From Candidatus Thalassarchaeum sp. (lineage in GTDB: Archaea > Thermoplasmatota > Poseidoniia > Poseidoniales > Thalassarchaeaceae): a stretch of 40,578 bases of DNA. Every line of letters starts with the position of its first letter. Positions within the stretch are counted from its first letter, which is position 1. The notes under the pieces were generated by a model. The model had not been told where the DNA came from. It made no database searches and saw only the letters and a list, made by a program, of their open reading frames with translations. Shown in pieces: positions 8,501-16,284 of this stretch. Position numbers and translations under genes: made by a program. The stretch covers positions 1-40,578 of the forward strand of contig JASMMD010000011.1 in assembly GCA_030748335.1 (NCBI GenBank), in the 5' to 3' direction.

Positions 8501-11500
8501 CTGCTGCGCGTCACCCACGACACCGAATCCGTACTCTTCCTCGAGCGCTCTCGAGACCAGTCTGAAGTCGGAGTCTCTGGTAGCCACCAGTACGTCTCCC
8601 ACATCTGGGATGCAGGTCGAGGCGAGGGCCGCGGCGTCCTGCATGATCTCGCGATCCCCCCTCTCTGGATAGATCTCCTCTCCTCCAATCGAGGTCCTCG
8701 ATGGAGTTCTACCACCCTTCCTTTTCTGCTCGTCCACTAGTTTGAAGACCTCTCTGTGACGTAGTAGGAAAGCATCCAAATTGGGCCTTTTTCCCTTCGA
8801 AAGGGAGGGATCATTCCATGAATCAAAGGCCTTGCAGACAGCCTCGACCCTCTGTTCGAGGAACGCCTCGTCGACCACCTCGGACCATGTCGCCTTGTCG
8901 ATGTAGGTTTCCGAGAAGGTATTCAGTATCGAATCAGGACTCCTAGCGCGGTGCAAGAACTCCCCCCTGGCAGCAGGAGGGATGTGAATCAGGACCCTGC
9001 CCTCCTCAGCACGACGACGCAGCATCCAATGGAAAGCCCTCTCTACCGTCCAGTTGAGACTTCCTAGGCTGTCTGAAGATAGATGCTTGAGCAGGTCGTC
9101 CTTGAGGGCCTCAATCAGGACGTTTGTGTCGACCATTACGAGGGGCCTGAGTGACAGGTTCCTGAGGGCCCTCCTCCCCTTCACAGGGATGCTGCCGCTG
9201 TGGATAACGAACAACGCGCGTTGACTCTTCCTCAGCGAGTCAGATTGCTTCAACCCGAGGTCCCCGGAAGCGATTGCCTTCTCCAGCATTCTCAATCCGC
9301 TGATTGGCTCGGTCTCGGCCACCTCGATGGCGATGTCTGCGATCCTCTCAGGATCCTTCTTTCCCCTCATCTCGATCATGAAGCTCCTCTCAAGGTCGGT
9401 CTGCCTGCTGGTCTCCGAGGTCCTCGCTTCGTGCAAGGCGGCCCTGACGCTGCCTTGGAATGGGTCCGACGGCAAGTCGTGATCGTCTGGATACCTATGC
9501 AATCCCTCGAGGATCTCCACTCGCCTGTCCCTTATACTTCCAGCAGCACCGTTGCGAACCACCTCCTCCTCGCGGGCCGCGAACTCAATTAATCCCGCGT
9601 TCGCCTCGTCGGTGTTACCGTCCACATGTCTCTTACAGGTCCTCAGATAGAGCTTGAATCGGTTGGTCACTGAGCTCGAGAGCGCCGGGTTGGCATCTAC
9701 CAAGGCTACCGCCTCGCTCCATCCGGCAGCATGTGCGAACTCGATTAACGACTTGCGCATGACCAGAGAGGAGCGCTCAAAGTCCATCCTCAGCTTCATG
9801 GCAGCGTCCTTGTAGGCGCGAGCCGCGTTCAGACGGTCCCCTCTAGAGCGTAGGTTGGCCGCCCTCACGATCTGGAACTCGGGGCCTGACCTGTCGTTAT
9901 CCCGGTACCATTCCTCCAGTGCGACCACTCCCAGATCGTGCTCGTTCACTAGGTCGGCTACAGCTGCTATGGTTCGCATGGCAACGCCCTCAACGTTGCA
10001 CAGACGACCGAGGGCGTCCACGGATTTCTCCGCATCTCCCCCTGCCCCAATCTGCAGACCCATGGCAGCGCGATTCAACTTCAACGCGGTAATCAGCGCG
10101 TCGAATAGGCACCTCTCAAGATGAGTCAGGTCCGCCCCTAGTATGGATTCCTCCAGATTACCAATCTTGCTCTCTCTGACCACCCCGTCCCCGTCCGGCG
10201 ACAGGGCCCTTCTCACTTCATTGAGAGCCCGGAGCCCGTCGGAATCCAACTTTCCATGCACCGAATCGATGTCTCTCGGCAACCCATCTAGCAGTGAAAT
10301 CAGGGCTACTGAGGCACTGGAGAGAACACTGTCCCCGACAGAATCACCAATCGAACCCAGTGCCGTCCTCCGCAGTTCAGCGAGACCCTCCCAATCTACC
10401 TGAGAACTCCCAGGGAGCAGATGCCATGACATCAGCACTCTGTGAGGGTAGGCCCTCGAGAGAGAAGGGTCCCTTTCGAACGCCACCACTAGATTCTCGA
10501 TGTCGGCGGCTGCGGTGAAGGCGTTCAGCACCTCGTCGGTGTGTCTAATCGACCCCGACTCCCATACTCTTCTAGCAGCCTGCAGCCCTGTGCGAATCGG
10601 AACTCCTCGATGCCGCATCACAGAGAGCAAACCCTCATCTTCCAGTGACTCTATGGATTCGTGCAGAGCCTGAGCAAGAGCCTCGGAATCTATCTCCGAT
10701 AGGATGTCGAGAGCGGTGGAGGCGTGCTCGCCATCATCGATTGACGCACCCTCGGCGAAGCCGAGCGCCGCTACAACATCTCCTTGGGAGACCAAGTTTG
10801 AGGCCACCTTCCACCTGAGTTCGCCGGGCAGGCTCTCTCCCACACTGTCGAGGACCTCTGCGCCCCTGAGGAGGTCAGTGGTTGATAGCTCTGCAGAACA
10901 GAACAGAACGTTCCTCCAAGCGGAGACGCGTAGGGCCCCGGACAACGGATCGTCACCATTCTGGCCGGCGCACGTGCTCCAATTGGATAGGTTTCCAGAG
11001 CGCATCTCAATGAGCATCGAGTGCCTATCGGCCAATTCTCTCATCCCCACGTCCTCGATGCTGTTGAGGACATCCACGGCGGAGTCCTCAGAAGCCGCAG
11101 CGAGTAGTATACCCTCGAGCAAGCCCCCCTCTCCTCTGAGTCCCTTGAGTGACGGCCTCATCCAACGCAACCACATTACAGGCCTAGCACGCCCACCGGC
11201 AAGATCCTGCTTGATTCTGTGTAGTGCATGGTCCTGCTCGGAATTGGTCGTGAACGGAAGCTCTCTGGAGAGCCACTCCCTGAGGCTGTCCCAATCGAGT
11301 GGGTCGAAGTTAGCTGAATCCACCCAATCCCCGGCGTCAACGTCCTTGTCCGCTTCTTCGATTATCGGGAACTGCGCCATCTCCGCGATGAGCGGAGCTT
11401 CCTTGGCAAGGGCCCTCCATACTGGGTGTATGCCCTTCTCACACTCAGATCTCAACTCAGCCATCCGCAAGTCAAGGGAGGCATCCCAAGTTGCCTCTGA

Positions 11501-11839
11501 CTTGCCCCGGTGGGCACACAGAACTGCGAGCTTGTAGGCTGCAGGAGCATCGGAGGAAATGACCTCCAATGGATTGGCTAGTCTGTCATCCATGCTTCTG
11601 ATTCTGCCCCTGCCCCCTCTGCGTCCTACTCTCTGGGACCTAGGGCGTCCATTTCCAGCCGCTGTCTCGATGCCAATGCCCTCGGGGGCGGCTTTGTTAG
11701 CTGCGAGGAAGGCCAGAGCCCTCCATTCGAAGGGTAGGAGGGACCACGCTCTCGGGCGCTGAATGGCCTTCCTGCGTCTGGCTACATCGTCCCCTGCCCT
11801 GTGCAGGAGTTCTAGACACTCGTGAAGATAGTCCTCCAT
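8480..11839 (-). CDS. Large protein of unknown function with C-terminal PIN nuclease domain
   Basis: A 1,119-residue protein I do not recognise as a whole. The first roughly 890 residues are almost wholly helical with short repeated helix pairs (for example AANLRSRGDRLNAARAYKDAA), suggesting a TPR-like solenoid. Residues about 897-1119 look like a PIN ribonuclease: VMVDTNVLIEAL (Asp904), ARGEF (Glu960), REIMQDAAALAS (Asp1068) and ATRDSDF (Asp1089/Asp1091), giving the usual acidic metal-binding set. No signal peptide or membrane segment is seen, so it should be cytosolic. ATG at 11839 is preferred over an in-frame TTG at 11866 because GAGGG precedes it. There is no adjacent antitoxin-like gene. 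RNA processing or decay guided by the solenoid is a hypothesis only. Confidence 0.7.
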   Translation of the reverse strand: MEDYLHECLELLHRAGDDVARRRKAIQRPRAWSLLPFEWRALAFLAANKAAPEGIGIETAAGNGRPRSQRVGRRGGRGRIRSMDDRLANPLEVISSDAPAAYKLAVLCAHRGKSEATWDASLDLRMAELRSECEKGIHPVWRALAKEAPLIAEMAQFPIIEEADKDVDAGDWVDSANFDPLDWDSLREWLSRELPFTTNSEQDHALHRIKQDLAGGRARPVMWLRWMRPSLKGLRGEGGLLEGILLAAASEDSAVDVLNSIEDVGMRELADRHSMLIEMRSGNLSNWSTCAGQNGDDPLSGALRVSAWRNVLFCSAELSTTDLLRGAEVLDSVGESLPGELRWKVASNLVSQGDVVAALGFAEGASIDDGEHASTALDILSEIDSEALAQALHESIESLEDEGLLSVMRHRGVPIRTGLQAARRVWESGSIRHTDEVLNAFTAAADIENLVVAFERDPSLSRAYPHRVLMSWHLLPGSSQVDWEGLAELRRTALGSIGDSVGDSVLSSASVALISLLDGLPRDIDSVHGKLDSDGLRALNEVRRALSPDGDGVVRESKIGNLEESILGADLTHLERCLFDALITALKLNRAAMGLQIGAGGDAEKSVDALGRLCNVEGVAMRTIAAVADLVNEHDLGVVALEEWYRDNDRSGPEFQIVRAANLRSRGDRLNAARAYKDAAMKLRMDFERSSLVMRKSLIEFAHAAGWSEAVALVDANPALSSSVTNRFKLYLRTCKRHVDGNTDEANAGLIEFAAREEEVVRNGAAGSIRDRRVEILEGLHRYPDDHDLPSDPFQGSVRAALHEARTSETSRQTDLERSFMIEMRGKKDPERIADIAIEVAETEPISGLRMLEKAIASGDLGLKQSDSLRKSQRALFVIHSGSIPVKGRRALRNLSLRPLVMVDTNVLIEALKDDLLKHLSSDSLGSLNWTVERAFHWMLRRRAEEGRVLIHIPPAARGEFLHRARSPDSILNTFSETYIDKATWSEVVDEAFLEQRVEAVCKAFDSWNDPSLSKGKRPNLDAFLLRHREVFKLVDEQKRKGGRTPSRTSIGGEEIYPERGDREIMQDAAALASTCIPDVGDVLVATRDSDFRLVSRALEEEYGFGVVGDAQQLNSGIL

Positions 11840-11888
11840 CGGACGCCCTCGGGGGGTCCTGTCCAAGCACTTCCATTCATCAACACAT

Positions 11889-11907
11889 CGCCTTGCTATG
11901 CAAGGCG
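11889..11907. repeat. Perfect inverted repeat between divergent genes (possible operator)
   Basis: CGCCTTGC and GCAAGGCG are perfect 8-base arms separated by TAT. The site is almost midway between the preferred starts of the PIN gene (11839, minus) and the membrane-protein gene (11950, plus), a position suited to an operator shared by both. If the TTG at 11893 were the true start of the plus-strand gene, the repeat would lie in coding sequence instead. Confidence 0.5.
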
Positions 11908-11949
11908 GTAGTAGCGAGAACTCAAGGCGTCAGAGCCCTAGCGCGACCC

Positions 11950-12417
11950 GTGGACCCCGTCAGAACCGCGATACTGCTACTCCACCCACTTGCAGCACTC
12001 GCACTCATTTGGGTCTTCCTCAATCAGCGTCGTTGGAGGCATCAGAGCACGTTACTGAGAGGGGATGAAAGGGAGTCGGCCTTGGCCGACCACCAAGCGA
12101 GCGGTGACAAGGCGATGGCATATGTCGTCGCTGTAATCGCCCTCGCCTTCGCAGCACACGTCGCGAGAGCGAGTCTCGAGGGGTTGAATCCGACGACCTA
12201 CCTCGTCCCCGGTCACTTCCATGGCTGGGCTGGGCTTCTGGGCCTTCTGTTCATGACCACTCTGTGGAGGATGGGCCGCAAGACGCGCGACCTGAAGTCC
12301 GAGGGCAAGCCGTTCGCCCGCAGCAAGGAGCTCCACGGAAGAATCAGCGACGCGATGGTAATGCTGGTGGCGATTCACGCCTTTCTGGGCTTCCTGTACT
12401 TTCTCAAAATAGTGTAA
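11950..12417 (+). CDS. Small multi-helix membrane protein, DUF4079 / cytochrome b561-like
   Basis: About 155 residues with four predicted membrane helices. Helix 1 begins immediately (TAILLLHPLAALALIWVFL), the second is AYVVAVIALAFAAHVA, the third HGWAGLLGLLFMTTLW, and the fourth MLVAIHAFLGFLYFLKIV. Histidines in or beside helices (LLHP, GHFHGW, ELHGR, AIHAF) resemble b-type haem ligands of cytochrome b561-like or DUF4079 proteins, so a redox role in the membrane is possible. The GTG at 11950 is preferred because it directly precedes the first helix; an in-frame TTG at 11893 would add an implausible leader through a palindrome. It abuts the convergent DHH gene with no spacer. Family naming is tentative. 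Confidence 0.55.
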   Translation: MDPVRTAILLLHPLAALALIWVFLNQRRWRHQSTLLRGDERESALADHQASGDKAMAYVVAVIALAFAAHVARASLEGLNPTTYLVPGHFHGWAGLLGLLFMTTLWRMGRKTRDLKSEGKPFARSKELHGRISDAMVMLVAIHAFLGFLYFLKIV

Positions 12418-13398
12418 TCAACGCTCTGCCCACATCTCTAGCCAGGCCGCTAGGTTCGCTTCTATGTCGCCTTCAGTAACCATACGATCGACCCTAGTTC
12501 CCTCCTCAAGCGCCTGAATCCTGCAACCGCAGGCATTGGCATGCCCCCCTCCATCGGTGTCGAATCGAGTTGCCAGTCTAGTCAGGTCGTAGAGCCCTCC
12601 TGCCGTATGGAGGAACGAGTTGGTGTAGAATGAGGCCGAGACCGGGTACCTATTCTGTTCTCCGAACGATGCGCCGACGTCTCCGTGGACAACCAAGCAA
12701 GCATCACAATCGTCACCCACTAGAGCGGTGACGTGGTAGCCGTTTGAGCGCAGTCCACGGTCCTCAAGCCGGACTATCGCCAGTCTGTCTATCACTTCGG
12801 TGCTATTCGAGATTACAGCATCCATCTCAGCCTGCCTGCGACGCCTTTCGCTAAGGGCAGGAGCAACCTTTGGATCCGATAGCACCGTCTCGACCGAAAC
12901 GCCATCCTGCAAGGCTTCTAGGACGTGTAGTGCCAAGCCTGATTCCACATCGATTATACGTCCCAGCCAGATTACCGGGTGATCGGAGCGAAATTCTTCA
13001 CGGGTTATTCCACCACCATCCAACTTGTCGACCCAGTTGAGCATCTGCGACAGATCGCCCAGATCGACGGCAGCCGACAGAAGATCGTAGGCGATACGAG
13101 CAGCCGAAGGGGCCTGCCTCCAGACTACTACCACGTCATCATCATCACTTTCGGTGGGGGCGTTGGATTGGTGGTGGTCGATGCTCAGCCCACAGTTCGG
13201 GTGACGGGGTAGGTCGCACACCGCCGTATGTCTGTCGATGCAGTCGTCCAGCAGACCCGCACGCAGCTCGCCGGGATGGCCGAAGATGACCTCCGCATCA
13301 GGCCACCAGCGCCTCAGGATGGCTCCGGTCACAACCCCGTCGAGGTCGCTGTCAGTGACTATCCTGCGAATATCCAGTGACAGTGCCTGCTCGCCCAT
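12418..13398 (-). CDS. DHH-family phosphoesterase
   Basis: A phosphoesterase of the DHH/DHHA1 superfamily (RecJ, NrnA, GdpP relatives) of about 326 residues. The N-terminal metal-binding motif TDSDLDG lies near residues 14-20, the signature LSIDHHQSN about 50 residues later, and the DHHA1 substrate-binding glycine motif DGGGHANACG near the C-terminus. Proteins of this size hydrolyse short oligonucleotides or nucleotide second messengers; the exact substrate is not evident, and the exonuclease domains of RecJ are not all present. The ATG at 13398 puts the first motif where the family usually has it. Longer frames reach 13500 and 13815, but the extra part overlaps the divergent Nudix gene and is not conserved-looking. 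Confidence 0.82.
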   Translation of the reverse strand: MGEQALSLDIRRIVTDSDLDGVVTGAILRRWWPDAEVIFGHPGELRAGLLDDCIDRHTAVCDLPRHPNCGLSIDHHQSNAPTESDDDDVVVVWRQAPSAARIAYDLLSAAVDLGDLSQMLNWVDKLDGGGITREEFRSDHPVIWLGRIIDVESGLALHVLEALQDGVSVETVLSDPKVAPALSERRRRQAEMDAVISNSTEVIDRLAIVRLEDRGLRSNGYHVTALVGDDCDACLVVHGDVGASFGEQNRYPVSASFYTNSFLHTAGGLYDLTRLATRFDTDGGGHANACGCRIQALEEGTRVDRMVTEGDIEANLAAWLEMWAER

Positions 13399-13518
13399 CT
13401 CAGCAGCAGCCCCAGCCACTCCTCCATTGTGCTTTCTGTCGGTAGTTACGCAAACCCATTGCCTCAGAATGGCGTTCGTGGTGGCAATTGAGATATGCAT
13501 GACCGCTATGCGCGCGCT

Positions 13519-13923
13519 ATGGAGACTTCCTGCGGCTTCATCCTCTTCAATTATGACAGCATCCTCCTCCTGCAGTACCCACAGGGCCACTGGAGTTTCC
13601 CCAAGGGGCACATCGAGGAGGGCGAAACCAACCACCACGCCACCGCCTCGCGCGAACTGGCCGAGGAGACCGGAATAGTCGACATCCACATCCATGAAGA
13701 CTGGTCGACCCGCACCGAGTACACATTCCGCCGTAAGGGCAGCGTCGTGCCCAAACAGGTCTACTGGTACATCGCTGAGACGAGCGAGCTCGACGTGACG
13801 CTGTCGCATGAGCATACCAACTACCTATGGCTCGACTTCGACGAGGCCGAGGCACAACTCACCTTCGGTCAGGAGAAGGACATCCTACGCTCAGCGAAAA
13901 ATCACATGCAACAGACGGGCTAG
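13519..13923 (+). CDS. Nudix hydrolase, diadenosine-tetraphosphatase-like
   Basis: A 134-residue Nudix protein that would hydrolyse a nucleoside diphosphate-linked compound. The Nudix box is complete: GHIEEGETNHHATASRELAEET matches GX5EX7REUXEEXG. The WSFPKG segment just before it and the METSCGFILF N-terminus resemble bis(5'-nucleosyl)-tetraphosphatases (Ap4A hydrolases), so clearance of dinucleoside polyphosphates is likely. Start choice: ATG at 13519 gives the usual family N-terminus; ATG at 13495 adds eight residues and is the alternative. It lies divergent to the DHH phosphoesterase, and the two may share a promoter region and a theme of nucleotide clean-up. It ends 25 bases before the convergent cobalamin adenosyltransferase. 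Confidence 0.87.
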   Translation: METSCGFILFNYDSILLLQYPQGHWSFPKGHIEEGETNHHATASRELAEETGIVDIHIHEDWSTRTEYTFRRKGSVVPKQVYWYIAETSELDVTLSHEHTNYLWLDFDEAEAQLTFGQEKDILRSAKNHMQQTG

Positions 13924-13948
13924 GCAAGCTGATTTCTACAGTATTGGA

Positions 13949-14557
13949 TTACTCCTCTCGCTTGCCCAGCGGGGTCCAGAGAACCTCTTCCTCGCCAGCC
14001 ATCCTCGAGATCCATCTGCTCAGCACGAACATCCAGTCCGAGAGCCTGTTCAGATAGGATACGACCTCACCTCGCACCGCATCATTGCCATCCGTGTCGC
14101 GCAGCGAGCAGGCATGCCTCTCGGCTCTGCGTGCCACTGTTCGGGCGACATGCAGGGTCGCCACGGGCGGCGATCCGGTGGGCATTATGAAGGACTCCAA
14201 CGGGTCTAACTCTTCGAGCCACGAATCCATCTCGGCGACCAAACGATCACCGGCGTTAGAGCCGATGAGGACCATCTGCTCAGGAAGCTTCCCAGGAGTG
14301 CACGAGCACTCGCCACCGATGTCGAAAAGCTCCTGCTGCACCCGGCCCATGGCCTCATCGGCCGAGTTGCGTGCCTCGACCGGAACACCCGGCATCCTGT
14401 TGAGCTCCATCCTGACCACGCCGAGCTGAGAGTTGACCTCGTCTATGGTACCGTAGAGCCTAACACGGGAGTTTTCCTTACCGACCTCCGTGCCATCTAA
14501 CAGACGGGTCTTACCTCCGTCGCCGGCTCCGGTGTGGACCTTGGTGATTCTGACCAT
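13949..14557 (-). CDS. Cob(I)alamin adenosyltransferase, PduO type
   Basis: Transfers the 5'-deoxyadenosyl group of ATP to cob(I)alamin, making adenosylcobalamin. The 202-residue protein has the PduO-type signature: N-terminal TGAGDGGKT, GTIDEVNSQLG, the FDIGG segment, the RRAER motif, and YLNRLSDWMFVLSRW at the C-terminus. Length is normal for the single-domain enzyme. It is the last of three minus-strand genes with two small unknown proteins upstream. A GAGGT six bases before the ATG and a TATA-like GATATTGCAT about 28 bases upstream may give it its own promoter. No cobalamin-using enzyme is in the window; methylmalonyl-CoA mutase for odd-chain fatty acids, or ribonucleotide reductase, are possible clients elsewhere. 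Confidence 0.92.
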   Translation of the reverse strand: MVRITKVHTGAGDGGKTRLLDGTEVGKENSRVRLYGTIDEVNSQLGVVRMELNRMPGVPVEARNSADEAMGRVQQELFDIGGECSCTPGKLPEQMVLIGSNAGDRLVAEMDSWLEELDPLESFIMPTGSPPVATLHVARTVARRAERHACSLRDTDGNDAVRGEVVSYLNRLSDWMFVLSRWISRMAGEEEVLWTPLGKREE

Positions 14558-14599
14558 GCTGACCTCGGATTCGGCTATGCAATATCAACCGTACCGAAT

Positions 14600-15301
14600 C
14601 TACGTTGCTCGGATTTGGCCTAAGGCCTTCTCTATCGTCTCAATCCAGGAACGGTCCACGGATTCCCAACCGCCGACCTTCTCGAGTTCGACTACGTGCT
14701 CTGCCTCTGCCCCGCCATCACCTGCGTGCCTGTGGATGAGAATCAGCGCGGCATGGCTCATCGCATCGATCCACGGGTTTTCCATGTCCCAAGATCTCTC
14801 AAAGTGCGAGATTGCGCCGTTAGGTCCGTGAATCAGGCCACGCCGGACCTGCCTCAAACCGGACTTCGACCAAGATACCCCCTGAACCCCAATCACTAGG
14901 CCCCTGAATGCGAGGTAGATCTCCAGCATGACTAGGAGCGAGGCAACAGCGAATGACCCAATCTGTTCGGTCTGCCCCATTCCCGACCAGCGCTCAACCA
15001 TCAGGCTGATTGCGCCCATACATAGAAGGAAGCCTCCGAAGGGGGCGACTATCACATCGTTTCTGAGCATCGACATCTGAATCACCCCGATGACCACGGC
15101 AGCGCCTCCGACCACGGTGGCGACCACCGCAGGAACAGACTCACCAGTCTCCCTAGGAGCGGTGGTTGAAAGCCACAGTATGCCGCCCGCGACGAGTAGC
15201 AGGAGCGCGAATCTCCCGCTAATCTCGGGGAACGGCTGGTGCCGGGAGTAGTACAGCACAATCAGGCCGAGACCCATAAACAAGGCAATCCAGAATATCA
15301 T
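14600..15301 (-). CDS. Unrecognised multi-pass membrane protein
   Basis: A 233-residue protein with about five hydrophobic segments in the first 135 residues: FWIALFMGLGLIVLYY, GRFALLLLVAGGILWL, AVVATVVGGAAVVIGVIQM, APFGGFLLCMGAISLM and FAVASLLVMLEIYLAF. A soluble C-terminal part of about 95 residues follows, with SWSKSGLRQVRRGL and several histidines. I do not recognise a family. It lies three bases after the small gene upstream and 42 bases before the cobalamin adenosyltransferase, so it is probably co-transcribed with both. A link to cobalamin or its transport is possible only by position; nothing in the sequence shows it. Confidence 0.65.
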   Translation of the reverse strand: MIFWIALFMGLGLIVLYYSRHQPFPEISGRFALLLLVAGGILWLSTTAPRETGESVPAVVATVVGGAAVVIGVIQMSMLRNDVIVAPFGGFLLCMGAISLMVERWSGMGQTEQIGSFAVASLLVMLEIYLAFRGLVIGVQGVSWSKSGLRQVRRGLIHGPNGAISHFERSWDMENPWIDAMSHAALILIHRHAGDGGAEAEHVVELEKVGGWESVDRSWIETIEKALGQIRAT

Positions 15302-15304
15302 GGA

Positions 15305-15628
15305 TTACTCCTCCGGGGGCTCTTCTCGCCATCCGGGCTTCCAGAACTCCTCTTCGTCCAGCCACTCCAGCCAAGCTACTGCGTCTGCCTGAAGCAGTTT
15401 GTCGGCGCGGCGCTCTAGCCCGTCGAGCAGCGAAGCCTCGACTTCCATCCTGTCGCTGGCCTCGTTCCATTCAGCCTTCAACTCTCCAATCAGGCGCTGC
15501 CCCTCCTCGTGGTCGTCGTAGCAGCGCTCGCACACTTCTCGGAGGTCTTGGATCCACATCCTAGCACCGCGCATGTGAGGCTCCTCATCGAGAACCTTCT
15601 CCTTGCGCTTGAACGGCCACCACCCCAT
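15305..15628 (-). CDS. Small acidic helical protein of unknown function
   Basis: A 107-residue protein, highly charged and rich in Glu, Arg and Trp. It begins MGWWPFKRKEK, perhaps an amphipathic membrane-contact segment, and continues as a probable coiled coil (residues 25-85). It contains a single CERC pair near residues 33-36 that could bind metal. I recognise no family. It is three bases upstream of the membrane-protein gene, so the two are likely to be translated together. It is divergent from rlmH, with 79 bases between the start codons. The reading frame is credible because of its spacing and its codon usage, which resembles its neighbours; function is unknown. Confidence 0.55.
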   Translation of the reverse strand: MGWWPFKRKEKVLDEEPHMRGARMWIQDLREVCERCYDDHEEGQRLIGELKAEWNEASDRMEVEASLLDGLERRADKLLQADAVAWLEWLDEEEFWKPGWREEPPEE

Positions 15629-15690
15629 CGCTATCGGTACTCCCGCCCCGTCCGACTATCTTGATGCTTTGCGAACCGCTCAAGTTGAGG

Positions 15691-15707
15691 GGCGGTCACG
15701 AACCGCC
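15691..15707 (+). repeat. Inverted repeat directly abutting the rlmH start codon
   Basis: GGCGGT (15691-15696) and ACCGCC (15702-15707) are perfect arms around CACGA; the next base is the A of the rlmH ATG. In RNA it would form a six-pair hairpin ending at the start codon; in DNA it could be an operator. GAACCGC also occurs twice nearby (from 15673 and from 15700). Confidence 0.45.
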
Positions 15708-16142
15708 ATGGGTCGCATAGTCGTGCACCTTCACGGCGCTGCGAAGAACCCTTCACATCGAGCATCGATATCAGATTATTCAACGAGGCTCAGGGCAGGC
15801 GGTGTTAGGCTCATCGAGCACAGCGATCGGACAACTGCCCAAGGATACTTGGAGGAGGTGTACGGAGCGGCGAACAGCCGCTCTGTTGTGCTCCTGCAGG
15901 AGTCGGGCGAGATGCATGACAGCGAGTCTTTCGCCTCGGTGGTCGGCCGCTGGCGGCTGGAATCGGATGAGACCCATCTGGTGGTCGGCCCGGCGGACGG
16001 GTTTGGCGACGCCGGCGTGGGCCGGAAGGCGATTTCACTGGGTCCTATGACCATGCAGCACGAGCTCGCTGCGGTTGTGCTGTTGGAACAACTCTACCGA
16101 GCCACCACGATACTTGACGGGCGGCCGTATCACAGGGCCTGA
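15708..16142 (+). CDS. rlmH: RlmH-type SPOUT methyltransferase (23S rRNA pseudouridine-1915 N3)
   Basis: Methylates the pseudouridine at position 1915 (E. coli numbering) in helix 69 of large-subunit rRNA, using S-adenosylmethionine. The 144-residue protein carries the family's C-terminal knot: LGPMTMQHELAAVVLLEQLYRA followed by the closing GRPYHRA. An N-terminal strand IVVHLHGAAKNP replaces the usual KI-(I/V)-AVGK. The frame runs 35 codons further upstream, but the ATG at 15708 fits the family N-terminus; the extra part would overlap the divergent gene. RlmH is common in bacteria and known in some archaea. A hairpin touches the start codon and two alternative hairpins follow the stop. Confidence 0.88.
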   Translation: MGRIVVHLHGAAKNPSHRASISDYSTRLRAGGVRLIEHSDRTTAQGYLEEVYGAANSRSVVLLQESGEMHDSESFASVVGRWRLESDETHLVVGPADGFGDAGVGRKAISLGPMTMQHELAAVVLLEQLYRATTILDGRPYHRA

Positions 16143-16153
16143 CCGCCATTTTG

Positions 16154-16204
16154 GGGTATGATACGAAAACAGCCCCTCTGATACACTCGCGCGCACGCGA
16201 GGGG
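16154..16204 (+). promoter_or_regulatory. TATA-like box and two mutually exclusive hairpins before the giant-protein gene
   Basis: A TATA-like GGTATGATACGAAAAC (16155-16170) lies just after the rlmH stop. Next come two possible stems sharing the bases GAG at 16199-16201: CCCCTC/GAGGGG (16173-16178 with 16199-16204) and CTCGCG/CGCGAG (16186-16191 with 16196-16201, loop CGCA). They cannot form together. The region could serve as rlmH terminator, as leader of the giant-protein message, or as both. Confidence 0.45.
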
Positions 16205-16284
16205 TTCTGTTGATAAGCAGGGTGGATTTGACGGGGCACTTCGGGGGTCGAAAGATGGACGAGAGCAATGTAATGATAGGTGAC

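Noticed and set aside
10704-11537. 277-codon plus-strand frame opposite the PIN-domain gene
   Set aside because: Ser/Pro/Arg-rich composition with no domain, lying wholly antisense to a gene with a recognisable nuclease domain.
8480-11839. VapC-type toxin-antitoxin system
   Set aside because: The protein is about eight times too long and has no small antitoxin gene next to it.
13399-13815. N-terminal extension of the DHH phosphoesterase frame
   Set aside because: The extra 139 codons are antisense to the Nudix box and have no recognisable domain; the DHH fold starts at 13398.
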